From RI-106 sp964496875 (lineage in GTDB: Bacteria > Cyanobacteriota > Vampirovibrionia > Obscuribacterales > Obscuribacteraceae): a DNA stretch of 64,000 bases. Positions 1 through 9,039 of this stretch are shown here, in pieces. The notes under the pieces are model-generated. The model ran no database searches. It was not told the DNA's origin and was given only the letters and a program-made list of their open reading frames with translations. Within the stretch, counting starts at the first letter, position 1; every line of letters starts with the position of its first letter. Where the stretch lies: positions 109,688 through 173,687 of the forward strand of contig CAZCBH010000003.1 of NCBI GenBank assembly GCA_964496875.1, given 5' to 3'. A program made the translations under genes and the position numbers.

Positions 1-161
1 CTGCTGCGACAGGCCGCACAACCATCAAGATGACTCTGGACAGAATCACGCTCCGAAGCCGACAGCTCGGCGTCATGAAAGTCATGGAGCAGTTCCCTTA
101 CCTGCTCACAGCCTTCTCTATTTTCACCATTCGGGAAATGCATTTTCTCAGGTCCGCTCAT
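1..161 (-). CDS. Zinc-finger anti-sigma factor, N-terminal part
   Basis: Only the first 53 codons are inside the window; the gene runs off the left edge. The visible part ends with an H-x3-C-x2-C motif (HLDGCAAC), the hallmark of zinc-binding anti-sigma (ZAS) domains that hold ECF sigma factors inactive at the membrane. The preferred ATG at 161 overlaps the 3' end of the upstream sigma-factor gene by 14 bases, which fits translationally coupled sigma/anti-sigma pairs. A second in-frame ATG at 143 is possible. The membrane segment and sensory part, if any, lie outside the window. The pairing with the neighbouring sigma factor is inferred from gene order and the motif. Confidence 0.72.
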   Translation of the reverse strand, partial: MSGPEKMHFPNGENREGCEQVRELLHDFHDAELSASERDSVQSHLDGCAACRS

Positions 162-798
162 TTTCAGTCACCTTGGTTTTAGTATCAAAATAATAGGGGA
201 GGAGCAACTCTTTGAGTTTCTGCCTACCGTAATGAAGCCGAGATCGTACAGTGCCGATATTGGCTCCGATGATCTCGGCAATATCTTGATAGGAGAATCC
301 TTCTATGTCATGGAGAATCAAAACCGCTCTCTGGTTCTCCGGCAATAGGCGCAGGGATTGCTCGATTACTTTCGACTCTTCGCCCAGGTCTATCTCCTGC
401 TGCGGGTCGGGTCTTTCGTCTGCCACTTGCTGAACCACTCCTCCCCTCTCTTCATCACCATCGCCACCAAGGGTAGAGAGTGGAGTGAAAGAGAAGAGAG
501 CAAACCCTGACTTGTTTTTACGCCGCCTTGCTCTCAATCGGTCGATGGAGACGTTGTGAGAGATACGGAAAAGCCAGGCAGCAAAGGAGGCCTGGTTTCT
601 GAATTTATCCAGGCTCTGATGCATTTTAATGAAGGTATCCTGCACCACTTCCTCAGCCTCCTCTTTGTTGCCAAGCATGCGGTACGCCGCGTTATAGATT
701 CGATTCTGGTATCGGCGCACCAAGGACTTGAATAATGTCTTATCCTTAGTCTGTCGAAATTTTTCGACAAGGGCCTCATCATTAAGGTCCAATTTCAT
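148..798 (-). CDS. ECF-family RNA polymerase sigma factor
   Basis: This 216-residue protein has the two conserved ECF parts. Region 2 lies at about residues 25-95, with YQNRIYNAAYRML for core binding and the AAWLFRISHN segment for -10 recognition. Region 4 lies at about 150-203, with the helix-turn-helix around FSYQDIAEIIGANIGTVRSR that reads the -35 element. The linker between them (about 95-140) is longer than usual and rich in charged and Gly residues. The frame is open to a TTG at 804, but the ATG at 798 has AAGG seven bases upstream and is preferred. It overlaps the ZAS-type anti-sigma gene, so its activity is probably set by that partner. The regulon cannot be read from the sequence. 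Confidence 0.9.
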   Translation of the reverse strand: MKLDLNDEALVEKFRQTKDKTLFKSLVRRYQNRIYNAAYRMLGNKEEAEEVVQDTFIKMHQSLDKFRNQASFAAWLFRISHNVSIDRLRARRRKNKSGFALFSFTPLSTLGGDGDEERGGVVQQVADERPDPQQEIDLGEESKVIEQSLRLLPENQRAVLILHDIEGFSYQDIAEIIGANIGTVRSRLHYGRQKLKELLLPYYFDTKTKVTENERT

Positions 799-857
799 CT
801 CCAACCCTTACGGTTTGGTTACACTGTCTAAGACGTCAAAACAACGGACGGAGTTCA

Positions 858-1517
858 ATGGAAAAGCAATTATTAACTATATTTAAACAAGTCTTGCAGT
901 TCCCTGCCTCCCGAGCAGGCAAAGCAAAGCTACTTTGCCCCCTCTCGGTTGCCAATATTGTGCACACAACCGTCCTGATTGTAACTGTGGGAATCTACAG
1001 TCCACTTCCTGCCAAAGCTGCACCGGAAGACTACCAGAAAGCCGGTACTGTTAAAACCCAGCCCAAGAAAGCCGAAGACCTGCCGAACTTTCACAAGGTT
1101 CATCCATTTCTATATCGCGGTGGCGAACCATCTATAAAAGGAATGGAAAAACTCTCCGACATGGGCATCAAAACAATCATCGACTTGCGAGCCCCGACTA
1201 AAGCAGCCCGGGACGAGGAAAAGAAAGCAAAAGCACTGGGAATCAAATATATCAATCTGCCCATGAGCGATAAGGCTCCCACAGAAAAGCAGGTGGCCAC
1301 AACCCTTTCAACAATAGAAAAAGGAAGAGAGACAGGCGAACCGGTTTTTGTCCATTGCCAACACGGCTCTGATCGCACCGGCTGCATGATAGGAATCTGG
1401 CGAGTCAGTCGAGACGGATGGAATTTCGAAAAAACCTATAAAGAGATGCGCAAATATTATTTCGGTCAGAAGTACGACAAGCTGAGGAATGCAGTCAAGG
1501 AAAGGGCTTCCTCATAA
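858..1517 (+). CDS. Exported dual-specificity/tyrosine phosphatase-like protein
   Basis: The protein has 219 residues. Residues 1-55 look like a signal peptide or membrane anchor, with a hydrophobic stretch at about 31-48 and a possible cleavage site at PAKAA. The rest is a protein-tyrosine-phosphatase fold of the DSP/DUF442 kind. The P-loop is HCQHGSDRTG, with nucleophile Cys167 and Arg173 (the CX5R signature). The probable general acid is an Asp in the LPMSDKAPT loop at about 138. It likely hydrolyses phosphate esters outside the cytoplasm; the substrate is unknown and could be a protein, a phospholipid or an inositol phosphate. Its 3' end overlaps the convergent protease gene by six bases. 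A GGAG-like site precedes the ATG. Confidence 0.82.
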   Translation: MEKQLLTIFKQVLQFPASRAGKAKLLCPLSVANIVHTTVLIVTVGIYSPLPAKAAPEDYQKAGTVKTQPKKAEDLPNFHKVHPFLYRGGEPSIKGMEKLSDMGIKTIIDLRAPTKAARDEEKKAKALGIKYINLPMSDKAPTEKQVATTLSTIEKGRETGEPVFVHCQHGSDRTGCMIGIWRVSRDGWNFEKTYKEMRKYYFGQKYDKLRNAVKERASS

Positions 1518-4049
1518 ATTAGGTCTGGGAGATGTATTAGGTGCTTGCATTCTAGCCTGGATCTCGCTCTGCTTCTTGGCGACCAGTTTCGACCAAGGAT
1601 AATATTTCTTTATCTCTTTCAGAGTATTGAGAGCCCTGGGATAATCAAGGAATTTCTCCGCCAGCTTGAATTGATACCACAGCGCCTGCCAGTTGGAAGG
1701 CTCTGCAAAAAGGGCTTTCTCAATATACTTCTGCATCTCGGCCAACCGTCCGCTTCGGTATAGATGAATGGCGAAATCCACGTTCACCTGTGGATCCTGT
1801 GGAGCCAACAACAAAGCCTGATTTATAGTCTGGGTCGATTCGGCAACCTGTCCATGATCGCCATAAAGAAGACTCCAGTCCGCCAGGATGCGGCCGCGTA
1901 CATCGCTGGCACCACATTCGAGGGCAAGGTTTTGCGCTTTGATGAAATACTCGTAAGAGGATTTTGTGTGCTCTGGTCTGGAAAGATCCTTTGCCATCAT
2001 TCTTCTAAGGTTGCCCAGGCGCCCCCAGAGAATGGCCTGGCTGCGGACATCCTTGCTGGTGGTGGCAGTCAATAATGCTTTCTGATAGAGATCCTCGGCG
2101 GCTCGATAATCCCGATGAATAACAAGCTTGTCGTCTCCAGCCGTTAGTGCCTTTTCAATACGCTCCTTGACCCGCACCACCGGATTAGGCTTCAAAAGCA
2201 GACGCTGAAACTTATAATCCACTATTAGAATATAGTCTCTCAAGAAAGGATTACCTAGAATTCCTATGTTCTTACTTTTGAAAAAACCGCCCTTCTCCTC
2301 CACCACTTTGCCGTCGGCGATCTTGGTACTGGGCGAGGCCTTGTCTGCGGCATTATCCTCCACATTGAAATAGGTGAAATTGACATTCCTGGCCACCTGC
2401 CGGCCCAGCTTTACAGAGCCGACTACCACACTGCCAAGTTTCAATTTAGAGCCATCGAGGCCGGTACCTTCGGTAGAATAACTCGCCTGACCGACTCCTG
2501 TTCCAAGCTGCTTTCTAGCTACTGTGCGAGGTAGATTATTAAAGGCCGCACCGGTATCTATCAACACGGGCAGGCTCGCTTTTCCATTCAAAAGTACGCT
2601 CACCACAGGCGCATTGGGTTGAAGGAAAGTGACCGTATCGGCATCGGCCGGTCGCTTGAAAGTGTCTTTGTCGTAGAAGGTCAGGGTCGAGGTACCGTAG
2701 TCAATCTCCACAGCGAATTTCTTGATTAGATTGGTGCCGATGATTCCGGCAAGCGGTCTACCGAGCTGTTGAGACTGGTAAGCAAGACTGGTTATGCGGG
2801 CGTCAAGATCGTTGAGAATCAACTTACCCATTTCAAAACGCTTCAAAGAGGTCATATCGACATCGACCTTGCCGGATAAAGCCATCATATTCTGCTTACC
2901 TTGCTTAGCAAGAAAATGCTCTGCCGCCACCCTGCGATCGATGATGGTATCAGAGGCTCCGGTATCGAAAAGGAAGAGCAGCTCTTCGCCACCGTTAACA
3001 CGTCCTTTTACCAGCACTTCATTCTGGACATAGCTGAAATTAACCTTTATTGGCGCAGCTAATGAGATCTTTCCCGCGGACTGGGGCCGATCGAAAAGCG
3101 CATCGGCCACAGGCTCGCTTAATAGAACACTGGCGATGGAGAGTTCCGAAGCAAGCCGCCCATTTATATAGCGAGTCTGATGGAAAGGAAACATGGTGCC
3201 TTCGCTGGGTCTATACTGCGAGTATTCCACCGTGACGGTGCGTCTCTCTTCCTCTTTTGTCGACCTGGTTTTATATTTGATACCATCGACCAGAAAATTA
3301 CGTTGATCTATAAACAGAGTACAGTCCCGACCGTCTTTGGCGGAGACCAGCACGGCAAAGACCGGAACCTGGCGAAATGTGGTCTTGCCCAGAAGCCGGA
3401 AAGTAAAAGGACTCTCTTTGCCCCAGACAGCAAGAAGATCCGGTTGAAACTCGTTGTCGTCATTGAGCTGAGCCAGTCTGACCGGATTGAGATCCGAGAC
3501 CGCATCGCTGACCGAGCGCCATCCGGCAAGACCGTTGAAGGCGAGCACCCGTTTCACCGGCACCGAAGCTGCCTGGGAAGGTGGAGCTTCCAGATCTACA
3601 CGCCATCGATCACCTTTACGAAACTTGCGGTAAGCGAAATATTGCTTCTTTCCGGCTGGGCTAGGCGGAATCAGCTTACCGAAGACCTGAGCGTTATCCA
3701 TCAAAGATTTGAGAGACTCTTCACCACCATAGGCTTCAAGCGTCTTCTTAACGATGTCGGAGAGAGTAAGGTCTTTCTCTTCCACCGTCTCCGGCTCCGG
3801 CTTCTGCTCCGCTGTAGATTCTTCTTCGCCGCCCTGACCAGACCTATCAGCATCCGCTTCTCCGGGGAATTCATCCCCGTCATCGGCACTCTGACCAAGG
3901 GAGGAAATGTTCTCGGAAGATTCTTGAGCAGAACGCTTTGCCGCTTCATTCGAATCCTGGCAAAAAGCGGAGTCCCCTGAAAGCAAAAGCAGGCAAAGTG
4001 CCATGGTGAGGAGTCTACGTGGTTTGGTGCTTGCGGATGCTTTTTTCAC
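1512..4049 (-). CDS. Exported protein with two retropepsin-like domains and TPRs
   Basis: The product has 845 residues. An N-terminal signal sequence (about 10-30) is followed by an acidic low-complexity stretch (40-92). A region resembling the LolA/outer-membrane-lipoprotein-carrier fold (about 95-320) comes next. Two retropepsin-like aspartic protease units follow: the first has DTGAS at 362-366 and the partner motif GIIG near 436, the second has DTGAA at 498-502 and GILG near 600. Pepsin-type enzymes need two DTG aspartates, so one chain could form its own active dimer. The last 190 residues look like tetratricopeptide repeats. The GTG start overlaps the kdsA stop as GTGA, which indicates coupling. 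Target and cellular role are unknown. Confidence 0.8.
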   Translation of the reverse strand: MKKASASTKPRRLLTMALCLLLLSGDSAFCQDSNEAAKRSAQESSENISSLGQSADDGDEFPGEADADRSGQGGEEESTAEQKPEPETVEEKDLTLSDIVKKTLEAYGGEESLKSLMDNAQVFGKLIPPSPAGKKQYFAYRKFRKGDRWRVDLEAPPSQAASVPVKRVLAFNGLAGWRSVSDAVSDLNPVRLAQLNDDNEFQPDLLAVWGKESPFTFRLLGKTTFRQVPVFAVLVSAKDGRDCTLFIDQRNFLVDGIKYKTRSTKEEERRTVTVEYSQYRPSEGTMFPFHQTRYINGRLASELSIASVLLSEPVADALFDRPQSAGKISLAAPIKVNFSYVQNEVLVKGRVNGGEELLFLFDTGASDTIIDRRVAAEHFLAKQGKQNMMALSGKVDVDMTSLKRFEMGKLILNDLDARITSLAYQSQQLGRPLAGIIGTNLIKKFAVEIDYGTSTLTFYDKDTFKRPADADTVTFLQPNAPVVSVLLNGKASLPVLIDTGAAFNNLPRTVARKQLGTGVGQASYSTEGTGLDGSKLKLGSVVVGSVKLGRQVARNVNFTYFNVEDNAADKASPSTKIADGKVVEEKGGFFKSKNIGILGNPFLRDYILIVDYKFQRLLLKPNPVVRVKERIEKALTAGDDKLVIHRDYRAAEDLYQKALLTATTSKDVRSQAILWGRLGNLRRMMAKDLSRPEHTKSSYEYFIKAQNLALECGASDVRGRILADWSLLYGDHGQVAESTQTINQALLLAPQDPQVNVDFAIHLYRSGRLAEMQKYIEKALFAEPSNWQALWYQFKLAEKFLDYPRALNTLKEIKKYYPWSKLVAKKQSEIQARMQAPNTSPRPNL

Positions 4050-4936
4050 TTACTGCTTGCTGTGCTGGTTTTGAGTTGACTGTTCAAAGGTTTCCCACTG
4101 CCGGTAAGTTCGAGCTCTTCCAGTTGTTTTTTCAGGTTGTGCACTTTCAGGACCTGCACTATCAGATCCTCCACCTGGGAAAGAGCCACCTGATTAGGTC
4201 CATCGCTCTTAGCCGATTGTGGCTCAGGATGCACTTCCATGAACATTCCATCGATTCCGACCGCGGCAGCCGCCCTGGCAAGATGGGGCACATACTGACG
4301 TTGTCCGGACGAAACCGAGCCTCCGCCACCTGGAAGCTGCACTGAATGGGTGGCATCAAAGATAATCGGATAGCCCGTCTCTTTCATGATCGGCAGAGAA
4401 CGCATATCTACCACCAGATTGTTGTAACCAAATGAAGTACCACGCTCTGTCAATAGAATGTTCCGATTGCCCGAGTCCTCGACTTTCTTCACTGCATGAG
4501 TCATATCTCGCGGGGCCACGAACTGACCCTTCTTTATATTAACAGTCTTGCCGGTTTTGGCTGCCGCCACCAGTAAATCGGTCTGACGACAGAGAAATGC
4601 AGGAATCTGAAGAATATCAAGAACATCGCCGGCGGCTCGGCACTGCTCCACATCATGAACATCACTGAGCACTTCTAGACCAAGCTGCCTCTTCACATCC
4701 GCTAGCATCTTCAAACCATCTTCCAGCCCGGGTCCCCGAAAGGAGTCCACCGAAGTACGATTGGCTTTGTCGAAAGATGATTTGAAGACTAGAGAAAAAC
4801 CGTGTGTCTCGGCAAGTTTCTTAAGGGCGGTAGCGGTGTTTATCGTTATCTCCCAACTCTCAATCACGCAGGGACCTGCGATAATCAGAAATGGTTGGTC
4901 TGTTCCTACTGTGATGGAACCTGCTTGCACAGCCAT
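4046..4936 (-). CDS. kdsA: 3-deoxy-8-phosphooctulonate (Kdo-8-P) synthase
   Basis: KdsA condenses phosphoenolpyruvate with arabinose 5-phosphate to Kdo 8-phosphate, the precursor of the inner-core sugar of lipopolysaccharide. The 296-residue protein shows the family motifs: the IAGPCVIES start of the barrel, the KSSFDKANRTS loop and GPGLEDGLKML, and later FDATHSVQ and EVHPEP. The last 20 residues (after VHNLKKQLEELEL) are a nonconserved tail. The ATG is preceded by GGAGGAGA-like sequence on the minus strand. A Kdo enzyme implies an outer membrane with LPS. Downstream the exported protease gene overlaps by four bases. Confidence 0.95.
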   Translation of the reverse strand: MAVQAGSITVGTDQPFLIIAGPCVIESWEITINTATALKKLAETHGFSLVFKSSFDKANRTSVDSFRGPGLEDGLKMLADVKRQLGLEVLSDVHDVEQCRAAGDVLDILQIPAFLCRQTDLLVAAAKTGKTVNIKKGQFVAPRDMTHAVKKVEDSGNRNILLTERGTSFGYNNLVVDMRSLPIMKETGYPIIFDATHSVQLPGGGGSVSSGQRQYVPHLARAAAAVGIDGMFMEVHPEPQSAKSDGPNQVALSQVEDLIVQVLKVHNLKKQLEELELTGSGKPLNSQLKTSTASSK

Positions 4937-5007
4937 GGTCTTCTCCTCCCGGCTCGATCCTATTAAGATGACTTACCTGTATATTATCCGGCTCGGGGTC
5001 ATTATTA

Positions 5008-5325
5008 ATGATAACGATTGAAGATTTGGAAAAAGCAGTTCAAGAAGACTCCCGGGGCACAACCATTCGATTGATCGTCAAACCAGGATCGAAAGAAGAC
5101 GCAATCCTCGACGTCAAAGAGGACAGACTGCGGATCTCCCTCAAGGAGAGAGCCCTGGAAGGCAAAGCCAATCATGCCCTGATCAGCTTTCTTGCCCGGG
5201 TGCTCTCGACAACCAAAAGCTCTGTAACTTTAGTAAAGGGTGAGCGGTCCAGACAAAAAACAGTGCGGTTGCCGGGAGACAAACAAAAAGTAATCAGGTC
5301 ATTCCAGAGCTATCTGAATAAGTAA
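5008..5325 (+). CDS. yggU: DUF167/YggU family protein
   Basis: This 105-residue protein matches the UPF0235/YggU family: a small alpha/beta protein with the characteristic VKPGSKEDAI and LEGKANHALISFLA segments and a KGERSRQKTV strand. Members are widespread and their biochemical role is not established. It has the typical family length and stands alone between kdsA (divergent) and a convergent small gene whose stop codon lies two bases beyond its own. Confidence 0.88.
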   Translation: MITIEDLEKAVQEDSRGTTIRLIVKPGSKEDAILDVKEDRLRISLKERALEGKANHALISFLARVLSTTKSSVTLVKGERSRQKTVRLPGDKQKVIRSFQSYLNK

Positions 5326-5327
5326 GT

Positions 5328-5663
5328 TCAGCGGTTGGTTATATGCTTGACCAGCCGATACACGGTATGCCCTGAACGCTGGCTCACCGGCATGACCAGA
5401 CCCTGCTTGATAGCCGCCGCCAGCATCGGACGCAAGGTGCGGATACGACCGATTTTTCTTGGACCTCCTGCCATCTCGGGCAAAGTCATGCCCAGGGGAT
5501 TCTTGTCCAACATTTTGATTACTTTGTTATCCGTCTTCTCTGTACTGACCGGCTCAGCAGGTTTGCGACGCACAGGAGCACGTTTGACCATTCCCCGAAA
5601 CTCTTCCACCGGATTATCTTTCTTCTCTTTTTTGCCGGCTGGCTTGCTTTCTGAATCAGTCAT
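5328..5663 (-). CDS. Small basic protein of unknown function
   Basis: I do not recognise this 111-residue protein. The N-terminal half is charged and low in complexity (Lys, Pro, Glu). The C-terminal half (about 45-108) looks like a compact helical domain ending in HTVYRLVKHI, reminiscent of a winged-helix module in which a helix such as TLRPMLAAAIKQGLV precedes a wing. DNA or RNA binding is therefore only a suggestion. The gene is convergent with yggU. Codon use resembles the neighbours, and there is no strong overlapping reading frame that would explain it away. Confidence 0.55.
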   Translation of the reverse strand: MTDSESKPAGKKEKKDNPVEEFRGMVKRAPVRRKPAEPVSTEKTDNKVIKMLDKNPLGMTLPEMAGGPRKIGRIRTLRPMLAAAIKQGLVMPVSQRSGHTVYRLVKHITNR

Positions 5664-5826
5664 CGAGAACTATCCTGAAAAAACCGCTAAGTGAAAAAAC
5701 ATTGTAACTATCCTATATAAGGCCAGGAGCATTTTCAAGATTAGTAAATGATGGCGGTCATCCAGGTGGCAAAAGCCTACCCAAGTTGATATATTCCGAA
5801 GCAATTCAAATTTTGCAGGTTGTCTC

Positions 5827-7500
5827 TTGAGCGTTGGTTCTTTCGTATTCGTACTGCACAGTCATCTGCCTTTTTATCGAAAAGCAGGGATGTGGCCGTT
5901 TGGAGAAGAGAGCGTCTACGAGTGCATGGCCGAGACTTACATTCCCCTTCTCAACGCCATAGCCGAACTGAAGGATGAAGGCATCAAAGCCAATCTCACC
6001 CTGGGCATTACACCGGTACTGGCAGAGCAGCTCAGCGACGAGCACATGAAAGAAGGCTTTGCCTCCTATTGCAACCGCAAGATAGAAGCAGCCCAAATTG
6101 ACGAAGCCCGGTTCAAACCCCGCGGCGAATCACCCAATCCGGAACTCCTTCATCTGTCCCGCTATTACCAGAACTGGTACGCCAGTGCCTTGAATTCCTT
6201 TACCCAACGCTGGAACCAAGACATAGTCGGTGCGTTGAAAGGCTTTCAAGATGAAGGCATAATAGAAATTACAACCTCTTGCGCCACCCACTGCCTCTCG
6301 CCTCTCCTCGAAGAGGACACCTCTCTCAATCTCCAGTTTCAAACCGGACTGAATACCTACAAGAAGCACTTCGGCAAAACCCCAAGGGGATTCTGGCTGC
6401 CCGAATGCGCCTACCGACCGGCAGACAAGAATCGTCCCGGCATCGGACACTATCTCAATCAAATCGGCATCGAATACTTCTTCACCGAGTCCTTCGTAGT
6501 CAAAGGGGGACAGACCGCCGAACTTCGAAAAGTCTTCGGTCCCTATGGCTCTATAGATTATGAGCCGGCACCGAAAAGACCCGAGACCGGCTACGACACG
6601 TTCGAAGCTTTCTGGCTGAAAGAGTATCCCATCGCTGTCATGGGTCGTCATGAAGAGGCGGGCTACCAAGTATGGTCCCAGGATCATGGTTATCCCGGAG
6701 ACGGCAACTATCGTGAATTTCACAAGAAAGACGATCGATCCGGTCTCAACTACTGGAAGCTGACCTCTAAAGAGACGAACCTGGGAGAAAAACATCTCTA
6801 CAATCCTGAGATTGCCGCCGAACGAGTCAAAGAAAATTCCGACCATTATGTCGGTCTTATTCAAAAACATCTCCACGATCACTTCAGAGAATCAGGTAAG
6901 CCAGGCTTGTTGCTGGTTGCTTTCGACACCGAACTCTTCGGGCACTGGTGGTTCGAAGGGGTGGAATTCATCAAGCAAGTGATACGAAAACTGAATAAGT
7001 ACACCAAGATAGCCCTGGTGCAAGCGGGCGATTACATAAGCCGGAACAAACCAGAGCATGCCCTGGAATTGCCGGCATCATCATGGGGCTCGGGCGGAGC
7101 CTGGGAGGTCTGGCTCAACAAAGAGACAGAATGGATGTGGGAAAAGATCCACAAAGCAGAGTCAGACTTCAAAGCTTGCCTCGAAAAAAATCTGCAAAAA
7201 ACAGACAAAGGCTCCAATGACCTGCAAAAACGCGCATTAAAGCAGGCTGCTCGAGAACTGCTTTTGGTCCAGTCTTCGGACTGGCCGTTTCTGGTAACCA
7301 CCGGTCAGGCTAAACAGTATGCTATTGATCGATTCAACAAACATTTAGAGAAATTCAACACCTTGCTTTCCATGCTGGAAGAAGGCAAAGTTTCGGCTGA
7401 AACCCTGGAGAGCTACGAATCCACTGACAATTGCTTCCAGGATATCAACCTCGAAAACCTGGAAAGATCGAAAAGCGACTTCGTTGCCCGCACCAAATAA
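5827..7500 (+). CDS. GH57 family 1,4-alpha-glucan branching-type enzyme
   Basis: This 557-residue protein has the glycoside hydrolase 57 layout of alpha-glucan branching enzymes: the HSHLPFYRKAG start, the DUF1957 helical region and an aromatic-rich C-terminal half. The catalytic nucleophile is expected at Glu193 in GFWLPECAYRP and the acid/base at Asp367 in AFDTELFGHWW. The enzyme would cut an alpha-1,4-glucan and transfer the piece to an alpha-1,6 position, giving a glycogen-like store. The start is TTG; no ATG is better placed. Pyruvate kinase follows 48 bases downstream on the same strand, so the two may be co-transcribed. A related GH57 amylase function cannot be excluded. Confidence 0.88.
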   Translation: MSVGSFVFVLHSHLPFYRKAGMWPFGEESVYECMAETYIPLLNAIAELKDEGIKANLTLGITPVLAEQLSDEHMKEGFASYCNRKIEAAQIDEARFKPRGESPNPELLHLSRYYQNWYASALNSFTQRWNQDIVGALKGFQDEGIIEITTSCATHCLSPLLEEDTSLNLQFQTGLNTYKKHFGKTPRGFWLPECAYRPADKNRPGIGHYLNQIGIEYFFTESFVVKGGQTAELRKVFGPYGSIDYEPAPKRPETGYDTFEAFWLKEYPIAVMGRHEEAGYQVWSQDHGYPGDGNYREFHKKDDRSGLNYWKLTSKETNLGEKHLYNPEIAAERVKENSDHYVGLIQKHLHDHFRESGKPGLLLVAFDTELFGHWWFEGVEFIKQVIRKLNKYTKIALVQAGDYISRNKPEHALELPASSWGSGGAWEVWLNKETEWMWEKIHKAESDFKACLEKNLQKTDKGSNDLQKRALKQAARELLLVQSSDWPFLVTTGQAKQYAIDRFNKHLEKFNTLLSMLEEGKVSAETLESYESTDNCFQDINLENLERSKSDFVARTK

Positions 7501-7548
7501 GGTGCTGGTCACCCACCCACAAAATACAAAGTAAGGAAACTCGCAGTT

Positions 7549-9039
7549 TTGGCTATCGACTTAAACCCACCGAAGACGGAGACAACCACAAAAGTGGCTA
7601 GAACAAAGATTGTAGCTACAATCGGTCCGGCCTGCCGGGACCTCCCCACCCTGGAGAAAATGATTGTAGAAGGAATGGATGTTGCAAGAATCAACTGTTC
7701 CCATGCCGAGCACCAGTTCATTCGGGACCTGGTCAAAGACTTGCGCATGCTGAGCAACAACCTCAATCAGGCATTAGGAATCCTTCTCGACTTGTCCGGT
7801 CCCAAAATAAGGACCGGCAAACTAAAGAACAATGAACCTGTTGATCTGGTAGCGGGCAAAACCTTTACCCTGACAAACAGAAAGATAGAAGGCGACGAAA
7901 CCATCGTCTACACAAAATACGAGCCGCTGCCCGCCGAAGTCGCGCCCGGAGACACCATTCTTCTTGATGATGGAATCATCGAATTAAAAGTTCTGGAGAC
8001 CGACGGCACCGACTGCAAATGCGAAATCATAGCCGGCGGCATTCTCAAAAACAATCAGGGCATCAATATTCCCGGTGTGAGACTTTCCATACCGGCATTG
8101 ACAGCAAAAGACAGAGAAGACCTCAAAGTCGGTCTGGAATGCGAAGTGGATTTCGTAGCGCTCAGCTTCGTCCGAGACAAACAGGACATCCTCGATCTCA
8201 GAGAATGTATCGGAGACCACTGGCCTCCACCGGTGGTGATCGCAAAACTGGAAAAACCGGAAGCCCTGGAAGTACTGGATGAAATTCTTGATGTCACCGA
8301 TGGTGTCATGATCGCCCGAGGCGACCTCGGTGTCGAGATGCCACCCGAGTCAGTGCCCCCGGCCCAGAAGCTAATCACAAGACGAGCAAATGCTAAAGGC
8401 AAGCCGGTAATCACGGCGACCCAGATGCTCGATTCGATGATCAATAACCCGCGCCCAACCAGAGCAGAAGCGTCGGACGTAGCCAACGCCATCCTGGATG
8501 GGACCGATGCCGTAATGCTCTCGGAAGAGACAGCTACAGGAAGCTATCCCGTAAGAGCCGTCCAGATGATGGAGCGAATCGCCCATTCGACAGAAGCCTG
8601 TCTGGACACAAAAGAGCTTCGCGAGCACGACATTCAAAGTACCGCCTATGCCATCGCCCACGCTGCCTGCGAAATGGCCGTGGACACCGGCGCCAAGCTG
8701 ATAGCCACCTTCACCAAAAGTGGTTCCACAGCCAGACTGATATCTCAACTGCGCCCCCACGCGCCGGTTATCGCCCTCACCCAGCATGTGCATGTCTATA
8801 ACCAGCTCACCCTGCTCTGGGGAACCACACCACTGATGCTCACCGAAGTCAGCGATTCCATCTCTACTCTCTCGATGGTCGAACAGATTCTATTGAGCAA
8901 AGGCCTGGTGGCGGCCAAAGACAATATCGTAATCACCGGAGGTCTGCCCATCGCAGCCCGGGGTGCCGCCAACTTCGTCAAACTATCCACGATAACGCCA
9001 AGGCTGCCCACCAGCGACTGGGAGCTTCGCGGAATCTAA
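7549..9039 (+). CDS. pyk: Pyruvate kinase
   Basis: The protein converts phosphoenolpyruvate and ADP to pyruvate and ATP, the last step of glycolysis. Its 496 residues show the full family: TKIVATIGPA at the start of the barrel, ARINCSH, LDLSGPKIRTG, the active-site MIARGDLGVE, and KPVITATQML before the C-terminal allosteric domain. The PEP-utiliser-like extra domain found in some bacilli and cyanobacteria is absent. The TTG start is preceded by AAGGAAAC at a good distance. The stop codon overlaps the end of the convergent sufR gene by four bases. Confidence 0.96.
   Translation: MAIDLNPPKTETTTKVARTKIVATIGPACRDLPTLEKMIVEGMDVARINCSHAEHQFIRDLVKDLRMLSNNLNQALGILLDLSGPKIRTGKLKNNEPVDLVAGKTFTLTNRKIEGDETIVYTKYEPLPAEVAPGDTILLDDGIIELKVLETDGTDCKCEIIAGGILKNNQGINIPGVRLSIPALTAKDREDLKVGLECEVDFVALSFVRDKQDILDLRECIGDHWPPPVVIAKLEKPEALEVLDEILDVTDGVMIARGDLGVEMPPESVPPAQKLITRRANAKGKPVITATQMLDSMINNPRPTRAEASDVANAILDGTDAVMLSEETATGSYPVRAVQMMERIAHSTEACLDTKELREHDIQSTAYAIAHAACEMAVDTGAKLIATFTKSGSTARLISQLRPHAPVIALTQHVHVYNQLTLLWGTTPLMLTEVSDSISTLSMVEQILLSKGLVAAKDNIVITGGLPIAARGAANFVKLSTITPRLPTSDWELRGI

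Noticed and set aside
3180..3980. Open frame of 266 codons on the plus strand within the retropepsin gene
   Set aside because: Shadow; no recognisable protein and no start signal.
6130..6882. Open frame of 250 codons on the minus strand inside the GH57 gene
   Set aside because: Shadow of the GH57 gene, whose catalytic motifs are all in the plus frame.
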